From positions 1 through 8,044 of the forward strand of contig CALGAS010000103.1 in the NCBI GenBank assembly GCA_937959175.1: DNA of 8,044 nucleotides, read 5' to 3'. Below, in pieces: positions 1 through 5,681 of the stretch. The position numbers and the translations under genes are program-made. How positions within the stretch are numbered: position 1 is the first letter of the stretch; each line of letters opens with the position of its first letter. Origin of the DNA: an uncultured bacterium (GTDB lineage: Bacteria; Planctomycetota; Planctomycetia; Pirellulales; UBA1268). A model generated the notes under the pieces. It did not search any database and was not told the origin of the DNA. It saw nothing but the letters and a program-made list of their open reading frames with translations.

Positions 1-2131
1 GCCACGAGTAGAGCCAGTCGAAGCCGACCTTCGAGGCGACATGCCGCAGGCTGGGACCGACCTTGGGGAAGGTCCCGGGCGTCTCCGGATCCTTCAGCAT
101 GGCGGCAAGCTGGTGCGACCGCTCCGTGAGAACGCCCTCCTCGCCGGCGTCGGCGTCGCGGAGGATGGCCTCGCGAAGCCGCTCGCGGGCGGCCCGCCCG
201 TCGGGACTGGTGCGAACCTCGTTCACCCACCGGACGGCCGTGTCGCCGAGCTCAGCGAGCCCGGGGTCGATCGAGATCGCGGCGGCCACCTCATGATAGT
301 TGGGGGCCAGCCTGAGATCCGGACCAATGCGCTGCTCGGGACCAGCCCAGCCGTTGATCTCGTGGCAGCCGTAGCAGCCGTACTGGCGGATGAGATGGTA
401 GCCCTCGACCAGTTTCGGCGCGGGGGGCTCTGGGAACTTCGAGCTCGGCTCGAGGTCAACAACCTGATGGTGACACTTGAGGCAGTTCGACTCCTCGAAC
501 CGCTCCGGCTTCATCGGAAAGATCCAGTGATGGTTGTTGAACCAGCCGTACTCTTCATGCCACTGATGGGCCTGCTTGGGCGAGTTCGGCGAATGGGAGG
601 CCCACTTGAAACTGGTCGAACTGCCCTGGCCGTCGTGGCAGATCGTGCAGCCGAAGGTTTTCATCGGGTGAGGGCTGGAGTCGCTCACGAACAGATCGAG
701 CCGCGGATGGCTCGAATACGGCTGGGGCACGCCCCGCCGCACCTTCACCTGCAGCGGCTCCCCCCACCGCGGCATCTCCAGGAGCGCCGTCAGTGCGATT
801 TCGGGGGCCGTTGTCCGCCGACCATCGACTTCCTCGAGAATATCGCCCGGCATCAACCCGGCCCGGGCAGCCGCGGACGCCGGCGCCGGCTCGTCCTCGT
901 AGTTGGTCGCGGGGGCCGGCAACACCACGCTGATTGTGGGGTCGTCGGCGTCGAACACGCCGCGCGGAGCGAGCCGCAGGCCATACACCGCCTGCAGGAT
1001 GTCATTTTTGACTTCCGCATCGTCCGCCTGCCCCCGCTCCTCCGCCCCTGTCCGGGCCTCCTCGGCCAGGCTGGCCACCTCATCGGCCTGAGGCGTCGCC
1101 AAGGAGAGGACGATCGTCTCTGCTTCCGGATACGCCGGATCATGGGGCGACCCGGGCTGCGTCTTGTCCATGCCGCGGTGGCAGGTGATGCAGCGGTCGA
1201 AGCGAGCCACGTCGCGAAAGTTGTTGTTGATCGTGACATCCGGCAGCCAGATCTGCTCGACCTGAAGCGGGCCGTTAAAGGCGTCGAGCACCGGCAGTTC
1301 GAGTGCCGCCTTGCCCCAGTTGCTCCGCCGCTCGTCATAGGTCCGCTGCAACTGGAGCAGGGTGCCGCGATGATCGGCGACGGCCTTGGCCGCATCGTCC
1401 TCGGCGGCTGTCAACGCGCCGAGCAGCGATTGGAGCCGCTTGCGGTAGCCATTGGCCGCCTGGAAGGCGAGCGTCGCTTCCTTCACGTCCGCCCGCTTCG
1501 CGTCGGCCAACGAAAGCAGCTCCGACTGCCGCTCGGCCGGCAGCTCGTCGGCCACGGCCAGCTCATAGTCAGCCCGCTTCTTGTCGAGTTCCGCCTTGCG
1601 AAGCTTGAGGTCGCCGGCCAGCAGGTCTTCCCGAAACTTTGCCCGGTCAGCGATGTCCTCCATCCGCTGGAGCAGATCGCCACGCAGCGCGAATCGCCGC
1701 TCGTTGATCCGAATGACCTCGTCTTGGCTCGCCGCGGCGTCCCCGAGCTGCTCAGCCTGCCCCTGCAGGGCCTTCAGTTCCGCGATGTCCTGTTCGAGAA
1801 ACTCGGCCGCCTCGGCATCCTCAGACACGTCTTTGGCCGCGGCCACGAACGACTCAGCCAAGCCGGGGTCGAGTTCCGCCCGCCGCGCCTCGGCAAGAAA
1901 GGCATTGAGCTCCTCGCCGCGAGCCCGATAGTCCGCCAGGTCCTGCTGCTCGATGCGGGCCTCGGCAGACCAGGTCTCGAGATCACGAAATCCGCGGGCG
2001 TACTTCTTCCAGGGCCGGTCGTGGTCGGCCGCAAGCATGGCGACGGTCGTCGCCAGCAGGGCCACCGCCGACACCGCAAAGACGACGTGCAAGGCCTTCA
2101 GGTTGTACCAGGTCTGCTCAGTAGCGGGCAT
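1..2131 (-). CDS. Membrane-anchored multiheme cytochrome c with coiled coil and PDZ domain, probable electron-accepting subunit of the bc complex (3' end cut by window edge)
   Basis: The frame is open from ATG at 2131 to the left edge, giving 710 residues with no stop, so the C-terminus is missing. Order of parts: an uncleaved-looking membrane anchor (residues about 11-34); a long charged, Ala/Glu/Leu/Lys/Arg-rich region read as coiled coil (about 48-275); haem site CITCH (314-318); a PDZ-like domain (about 383-468, with the signature ARAGLMPGDILEEVDG at 422-437); haem sites CTICH (495-499), CLKCH (550-554) and CYGCH (586-590). The last site begins a mono-haem-like domain with GPDL and GPSL motifs, and its axial Met probably lies beyond the window. 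Four covalent c haems are therefore expected, facing the periplasm. GGAGGG at 2142-2147 supports the start. It is the last visible gene after Rieske and both cytochrome b halves, 44 bases downstream, and no cytochrome c1 is present. I infer that it takes electrons from the Rieske protein and passes them to an oxidase or soluble carrier. The role is inferred from context; the haem and PDZ calls are direct. Confidence 0.88.
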   Translation of the reverse strand, partial: MPATEQTWYNLKALHVVFAVSAVALLATTVAMLAADHDRPWKKYARGFRDLETWSAEARIEQQDLADYRARGEELNAFLAEARRAELDPGLAESFVAAAKDVSEDAEAAEFLEQDIAELKALQGQAEQLGDAAASQDEVIRINERRFALRGDLLQRMEDIADRAKFREDLLAGDLKLRKAELDKKRADYELAVADELPAERQSELLSLADAKRADVKEATLAFQAANGYRKRLQSLLGALTAAEDDAAKAVADHRGTLLQLQRTYDERRSNWGKAALELPVLDAFNGPLQVEQIWLPDVTINNNFRDVARFDRCITCHRGMDKTQPGSPHDPAYPEAETIVLSLATPQADEVASLAEEARTGAEERGQADDAEVKNDILQAVYGLRLAPRGVFDADDPTISVVLPAPATNYEDEPAPASAAARAGLMPGDILEEVDGRRTTAPEIALTALLEMPRWGEPLQVKVRRGVPQPYSSHPRLDLFVSDSSPHPMKTFGCTICHDGQGSSTSFKWASHSPNSPKQAHQWHEEYGWFNNHHWIFPMKPERFEESNCLKCHHQVVDLEPSSKFPEPPAPKLVEGYHLIRQYGCYGCHEINGWAGPEQRIGPDLRLAPNYHEVAAAISIDPGLAELGDTAVRWVNEVRTSPDGRAARERLREAILRDADAGEEGVLTERSHQLAAMLKDPETPGTFPKVGPSLRHVASKVGFDWLYSW

Positions 2132-2141
2132 GGGTATCGCT

Positions 2142-2147
2142 CCCTCC
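2142..2147 (-). promoter_or_regulatory. Ribosome binding site of the multiheme cytochrome gene
   Basis: The minus strand reads GGAGGG, 10 bases before the ATG at 2131. It is the clearest Shine-Dalgarno sequence in the respiratory operon. It fixes the start of a gene whose antisense strand carries a longer spurious reading frame. Confidence 0.6.
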
Positions 2148-2175
2148 AGGCGGGCGGGCAGCCGCGACCTGAAGC

Positions 2176-3501
2176 TCAAAAATTGAGGGATATCTCAGGG
2201 ATGCTCACGATATATCTGAGGTTCATGGTCCACCGCAGGACCATCTTCAGCGGCAACGACAACATCAACAGCATCAGGTTCGACATGATCAGGTAGCGGA
2301 TGAAACCCATCTTGGCGAACATCCCGCGAAAGATGGTGACGGCCAGCAGCGGCGGCAGGGCGACCAGATAGAGCCCCAACAAGGCCAGGCCCGGCGCTTC
2401 CCGCAACAGGATGTGGCCAAGCTGGGAATACCAAGGGGCATCGGTCGCGGCCCGCGGCAGCGGCATATCGAGCCACTGAACCCAGAACATCTGATTGAGA
2501 TCGACGTTGTTGAGCACCTCGACCTTGTAGGGCGTCCAATACTCGAAGGGGCCGTAGAAGTTCCAGTTCGGCCCCCGCAGGAACGTGCCGAGAATGATCA
2601 ACGTGATCCAGAGGACGAGAAACCCGAACTGGTAGGTGAGGTAGGCAAACTTCCGCTCGGCGATCGAGTAATAGCCGTTGCCCTGCTTGTTGAAGTCGAG
2701 ATACGGCATCGCCATCAGCCCGAAGACGACCAGGCTCGGGAGCACGACGCCGGCGTACCAGGGGTCGAAATAGACGAGCATCTCCTGCAGCCCGAGGAAG
2801 TACCAGGGCGCCTTGGACGGATTGGGCGTCTTGACGCTCGAGGCCGGCTCCTCGAGCGGGGCAGGCAGGCAGATCGCCCAGAGCAGGAGGAAGGCGGTCA
2901 CGGCCACCATGCAGATCAGTTCGGTGTAGACCAGGTCGGGCCAGACGAGCACCTTCTCGTCGTTGACCTTCTCCATGGGCGGTTCGCCCCGGGCGATCCG
3001 CTCGTCGTTGACGACCGCCTGCTTCGTGGCCACCCACGTGAAGAAGGCGAGCAGAAACACCAGCCCGACGATCGGCACATTATCGGGCTTCATCACGATG
3101 GCCGCGAAGTTCTGATCGGCCATCGAAAGGCCCATCAGCACGAGTGCCGCGTTGAGAATCGTCCAGGCCACCATCGGCTGAACGAAAAACTTTCGGAAGA
3201 TGAAGAGCACGGTGAACAGGGCCATCGTGCCAAGCGAGTAAAGCACCGGGCCGGAAAGCGCGTTGACGACCGTCCGCACCGAGTCGGGCAGGGCCGGCAC
3301 GAGCGAAGGAGCGCCGGAGAGCGCGAGACTTGCCAGAACCATCATCCCGCCGGCGAAGGCCGACCAGGTGATCGCCCAGCCAGGCTGGCCATACTTCCGC
3401 CAGAGCAGAAAGGCAAAAACGCCGTTCATCGCGGCGATGAACGCGTAGTATCCGCCGAGAAAGCCCGCGACATCAGACAGAAAAAAGGGACTGGCGTGCA
3501 T
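2176..3501 (-). CDS. Cytochrome b C-terminal half (subunit IV/PetD-like) fused to an extra N-terminal five-helix membrane domain
   Basis: This 441-residue integral membrane protein carries the C-terminal part of a split cytochrome b, which forms part of the quinol-oxidising (Qo) site. The recognisable part starts near residue 188: helix 190-212, a Qo-loop segment with KAPWYFLGLQE (230-240) where PEWY normally sits, then helices at about 248-268, 286-308, 363-390 and 401-422. A long loop between helices at 309-362 contains RGPNWNFYGPFEYW. Residues 1-187 are additional: about five hydrophobic segments (14-34, 42-63, 84-106, 108-127, 141-160) and a charged linker (161-185), none belonging to canonical subunit IV of about 160 residues. 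There are no CXXCH motifs, so no haem c is fused here. The start lies 18 bases after the stop of the cytochrome b N-terminal gene and has no strong ribosome site, which suggests translational coupling. The family call is firm from the Qo-loop motif and context. The function of the N-terminal domain is unknown. Confidence 0.88.
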   Translation of the reverse strand: MHASPFFLSDVAGFLGGYYAFIAAMNGVFAFLLWRKYGQPGWAITWSAFAGGMMVLASLALSGAPSLVPALPDSVRTVVNALSGPVLYSLGTMALFTVLFIFRKFFVQPMVAWTILNAALVLMGLSMADQNFAAIVMKPDNVPIVGLVFLLAFFTWVATKQAVVNDERIARGEPPMEKVNDEKVLVWPDLVYTELICMVAVTAFLLLWAICLPAPLEEPASSVKTPNPSKAPWYFLGLQEMLVYFDPWYAGVVLPSLVVFGLMAMPYLDFNKQGNGYYSIAERKFAYLTYQFGFLVLWITLIILGTFLRGPNWNFYGPFEYWTPYKVEVLNNVDLNQMFWVQWLDMPLPRAATDAPWYSQLGHILLREAPGLALLGLYLVALPPLLAVTIFRGMFAKMGFIRYLIMSNLMLLMLSLPLKMVLRWTMNLRYIVSIPEISLNF

Positions 3502-3519
3502 GACGTTTCACCGAGGGCG

Positions 3520-4293
3520 TCAGAGCGGCCCGCTGATGCCTCCGTCTTTCCGGACCCGCCAGAAGTGAATGGCAAGGAGCAACGCCACCGCCAGCGGGAT
3601 CGCGATGCAGTGGAGCACGTAGAACCGATTGAGCGTCTCCTCGCCGACAAACCGCGCACCGAGCAGCCCGAAGCGAGCATCCGACTTATCGGTGATCATG
3701 TCGATGCCGCCGATCGTCAGCAGCTGCTGCCCGGGGCCCTCGTACCCGAGAAAGGGAGTCGCTCGAGCCATGTTGGAGCCGACCGTGATCGCCCAAATGG
3801 CAAGCTGATCCCAGGGGAGGAGATAGCCGGTAAATGACAGCAACAAGGTGAGCAGCAAGAGAATCACGCCCACGACCCAGTTGAACTCTCGGGGCGGCTT
3901 GTAGCTGCCGGTCAGGAACACCCGGTACATGTGCAGCCAGGTCGTGATCACCATGGCATGAGCGCCCCAGCGATGCAGCTCTCGGAGGATCCCCAGACTG
4001 GTCACGTCACGCAGCGCGAGGATGTCGTTGTAGGCCCACTCGAGCGTCGGCCGATAGTAGAACATCAACAGCACGCCGGTGACCGTCTCGACCATGAACA
4101 GGAAGAAGGTCACGCCCCCCATGCACCAGGTGAAAGAGAGGGCGATGCCCTGCTTCTTGATCGACACCGGATGGAGGTGCAGGAAGAAGTTGGTCAGCAT
4201 CACCACGATCCGATTTCGCCGATCGAGCGGCATCGGATGGCGGAAGATGCTCTTCCAAATCTGGGAGTTCCGGATCGTCTCGCCGATGGCCAT
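3520..4293 (-). CDS. petB: Cytochrome b N-terminal half, cytochrome b6-like, di-haem quinol oxidoreductase subunit
   Basis: The 257 residues match the four-helix haem-binding half of cytochrome b. Bis-His haem ligands are visible: H107 and H121 in helix B (14 apart) and H228 and H243 in helix D. The 15-residue spacing in helix D is the b6 type rather than the mitochondrial bc1 type. The ending IRKxGISGPL-like ([11 protein letters not shown]) and the segments FYYRPT (78-83), HRWGAH (107-112), [14 protein letters not shown] (123-136) and GYLLPWDQ (156-163) also match b6. C57 in the CMGG motif aligns with the b6 cysteine that covalently holds haem ci. Relative to plant b6 there is an insertion of about 20 residues between helices C and D (about 180-222). 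The protein sits in the cytoplasmic membrane and works with the Rieske protein upstream and the C-terminal half downstream. Its ATG is 21 bases past the Rieske stop, so the genes are surely co-transcribed. The quinone is probably menaquinone, inferred from the lineage. Confidence 0.95.
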   Translation of the reverse strand: MAIGETIRNSQIWKSIFRHPMPLDRRNRIVVMLTNFFLHLHPVSIKKQGIALSFTWCMGGVTFFLFMVETVTGVLLMFYYRPTLEWAYNDILALRDVTSLGILRELHRWGAHAMVITTWLHMYRVFLTGSYKPPREFNWVVGVILLLLTLLLSFTGYLLPWDQLAIWAITVGSNMARATPFLGYEGPGQQLLTIGGIDMITDKSDARFGLLGARFVGEETLNRFYVLHCIAIPLAVALLLAIHFWRVRKDGGISGPL

Positions 4294-4314
4294 GGGTGAA
4301 ACTCGTCCCTTCCG

Positions 4315-5373
4315 TCAGACGCTCACGTAGGACTGGGGATCGGCCCACTGGCCGAGTTCCTCCTGGAATGTGCGGCTCTTGTCGACCTCGAGTTGCCCGT
4401 CGTCGGCAATCCGGATCGCATACCGCTCCAGCGGCCGCGGAGCCGGACCCTCGAAGTTGATGCCGTCCTTGTAGAACCCGCTGCCGTGGCAGGGGCACTT
4501 GAACTTCTGCTCAGCCTCCAGCCAGCTCGGCGTGCAACCGAGATGCGTGCAGACGGTCTTGAGGGCGTAGATTTGCTGCTCGCCCTGGAAGTCGCCGTTG
4601 ACGACCCAGACCCCGTACTGGGCGACGTATTTCGTCTCGACCTTGCCGGACGGGAAGCCGTCCTTGAAGCCAACCTTGAACTTGCTGGGCGGCTCGGCCA
4701 GCACGTTCGGGAAAAAGAAGCGGGCCAACCCGAGGGTGAACAGCCCACCGGCGACCGACAACGCCGTGAAACCCACGGCCAGAAACGATCCGGTAGCGAT
4801 TTGGAGAAATCCCCGGCGGTCCTCCTCGGCCGCCTTCTTGACGGCCGGCTGCGGACGGGTGGGCTTGGGCGGCACCGGCCGGGGCGGTGCCTTCGGAGCA
4901 GCCGCCTTCGGCTTGGGCTTCGCAGCGGGCCGCGACGGGGCCTCGGCCTTGCTGACGGGCCCCGGCTTGGCGGCGGCTCGAGCCGCCGCCAGGATGCTGG
5001 CCGTGTCCCGCTGCACGCCTTTCTTCCCGGCCGTCGCCGCCGCTGCTGCGGGCTTGGCGGCCGCTCGTGCCGCAGGTGCCGGCTTCGGAGCGGCCTTGGC
5101 CGCAGGCTTGGCCGCCTCGGCCTCGCCACCGGCGGCCTTCTTGGCCCGAGCCATAGCGAGAATCTCAGCCACGCTCGGCCGACCGCCTTCGGACGACGCT
5201 GCCGGCTTCGAAGCCTTGGGGGCCGCTTTCGGTGCCGCTTCTGATGGCTTCTCGGCCACCGGCTGCTCCGGGGCCGGAGCCGCTTCCGCGGCCGCCGGCT
5301 TCTCACCCGCGCCATCGGCCGCCCTGGCTGCCGCCAGAATCTCCGCGACCGACATTTTCTTCTTGTCTGCCAT
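4315..5373 (-). CDS. Rieske [2Fe-2S] iron-sulfur protein with a long repeat-bearing N-terminal extension
   Basis: This is the Rieske subunit (PetC/QcrA type) of the quinol-cytochrome c oxidoreductase, 352 residues against about 180-200 in most bacteria. The cluster motifs are CTHLGC (275-280) and CPCHGSGF (293-300). C275, H277, C293 and H296 should bind 2Fe-2S, and C280/C295 should form the disulfide. Ahead of it is one membrane helix (about 192-221) starting with a twin-arginine motif (DRRGFLQ, 185-191), as expected for Tat export of a folded Rieske domain. Residues 1-185 form an Ala/Pro/Lys-rich, probably disordered cytoplasmic region with three copies of a short helical motif like SVAEILAAARA (see repeat entry). 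The position aligned with Tyr165 of the bovine protein is Phe300. The start is supported by GAGG six bases upstream of ATG 5373. It is the first gene of the operon, with a promoter candidate about 130 bases upstream. The fold and role are certain; the purpose of the extension is unknown. Confidence 0.95.
   Translation of the reverse strand: MADKKKMSVAEILAAARAADGAGEKPAAAEAAPAPEQPVAEKPSEAAPKAAPKASKPAASSEGGRPSVAEILAMARAKKAAGGEAEAAKPAAKAAPKPAPAARAAAKPAAAAATAGKKGVQRDTASILAAARAAAKPGPVSKAEAPSRPAAKPKPKAAAPKAPPRPVPPKPTRPQPAVKKAAEEDRRGFLQIATGSFLAVGFTALSVAGGLFTLGLARFFFPNVLAEPPSKFKVGFKDGFPSGKVETKYVAQYGVWVVNGDFQGEQQIYALKTVCTHLGCTPSWLEAEQKFKCPCHGSGFYKDGINFEGPAPRPLERYAIRIADDGQLEVDKSRTFQEELGQWADPQSYVSV
4969..5355 (-). 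repeat. Three short helical repeats (SVAEILAAARA-like) coded within the Rieske N-terminal extension
   Basis: Copies are at residues 7-19 (MSVAEILAAARAA), 66-78 (PSVAEILAMARAK) and 123-135 (DTASILAAARAAA), corresponding to bases 5317-5355, 5140-5178 and 4969-5007. They are separated by Ala/Pro/Lys/Glu-rich linkers of about 45 residues. Each copy has the heptad-like hydrophobic spacing of an amphipathic helix (V/A, I, L, A). The third copy is the most diverged. The regular spacing, 59 and 57 residues from one copy to the next, argues for internal duplication rather than chance in an alanine-rich region. Confidence 0.75.
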
Positions 5374-5476
5374 CGCTTGCCTCGCCGAACGTTACTCCAG
5401 CCCGAAGAACCGGTCCGCCGACGCCGTATCTGCCCCGGCAAAACGCCCAAAAGAACGATTTCGGCGGGAATTGGGT

Positions 5477-5502
5477 GAGTTCGTGATTTTTTTCACAAAC
5501 TC
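5477..5502. promoter_or_regulatory. CRP/FNR-family-like operator palindrome
   Basis: Two 10-base arms, GAGTTCGTGA and TCACAAACTC, are separated by TTTTTT and differ from perfect symmetry at one position. The core CGTGA-N6-TCACA matches the TGTGA-N6-TCACA consensus of CRP-type regulators at 9 of 10 bases. It lies just downstream of the Rieske promoter candidate, about 116 bases before the Rieske start codon. At that position a bound protein would repress that promoter, or it could activate a promoter closer to the gene. The same bases could also form a hairpin in the leader RNA. Confidence 0.4.
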
Positions 5503-5509
5503 CAAGGAT

Positions 5510-5537
5510 ACTGTATCGAAGGGCCTGAAACTGTCAA
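5510..5537 (-). promoter_or_regulatory. Sigma70-like promoter for the Rieske-cytochrome b operon
   Basis: The minus strand has a perfect -35 box TTGACA (5532-5537), a 16-base spacer, and TACAGT (5510-5515) as a 4/6 match to the -10 box. Transcription would start near 5503 and leave a leader of about 130 bases before the Rieske ATG. The call is by consensus match only. Planctomycete promoters are poorly defined, so the -10 assignment is tentative. Confidence 0.4.
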
Positions 5538-5632
5538 TGTCGGCCCGCTCGGCGGCTCCCGGTCAGGTACAACCTAGCAGGTCTGGCCGCCCGGCAGGGA
5601 GCCGGCCGGCGGCACGGAAAAACGGCCGCGAA

Positions 5633-5647
5633 CGCCTTTAAAAGGCG
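5633..5647. repeat. Short perfect palindrome upstream of purD
   Basis: CGCCTTT and AAAGGCG flank a single A. The element ends about 35 bases before the purD ATG (20 before the alternative GTG). It could be an operator or a chance match. The stem is too short and lacks a following T-run, so it is not called a terminator. Confidence 0.25.
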
Positions 5648-5681
5648 GTCATTTGGCAGGAAACCAGTGGTTTGGGAAAGC

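Larger units (their letters stand above)
5374..5681. other. Divergent intergenic control region between the Rieske operon and purD
   Basis: About 300 bases lie between the oppositely oriented starts at 5373 and 5682. The stretch around 5440-5540 is visibly less GC-rich than the flanking genes. It contains a promoter candidate toward Rieske, a CRP/FNR-like palindrome and a small palindrome near purD. The part at 5540-5630 is GC-rich and I see no clear purD promoter in it. Plus-strand reading frames that cross this region are shadows of the Rieske gene. Confidence 0.7.

Noticed and set aside
2132..2175. Possible terminator or separate promoter between subunit IV and the multiheme cytochrome
   Set aside because: The 44-base gap has no stem-loop with a T-run and no convincing -35/-10 pair. 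It is best read as an operon spacer with a ribosome site.
41..2296. A 751-codon plus-strand reading frame
   Set aside because: It is antisense to the multiheme cytochrome gene, whose minus-strand frame carries four CXXCH motifs, a PDZ signature and a ribosome site. The plus frame gives Arg/Gly/Leu-rich protein with no domain and is a GC-content shadow.
2413..3837. A 474-codon plus-strand reading frame
   Set aside because: It lies antisense across both cytochrome b halves and has a His/Arg/Glu-rich composition typical of the complement of membrane-protein codons. No ribosome site or motif supports it.
4323..5450. A 375-codon minus-strand frame overlapping the Rieske gene
   Set aside because: It is an Arg/Ser/Pro-rich frame-shifted reading of the same DNA. 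The Rieske frame has the cluster motifs and correct start context.
4393..5641. Two long plus-strand frames (4393-5244 and 4598-5641) opposite the Rieske gene
   Set aside because: They are Ala/Gly/Arg-rich translations of the complement of the repetitive, GC-rich Rieske N-terminal region. They do not show recognisable domains.
5633..5647. Palindrome near purD as a transcription terminator
   Set aside because: The stem is only seven bases with a one-base centre, there is no U-run after it, and no gene ends upstream in either direction. It is kept only as a low-confidence palindrome.
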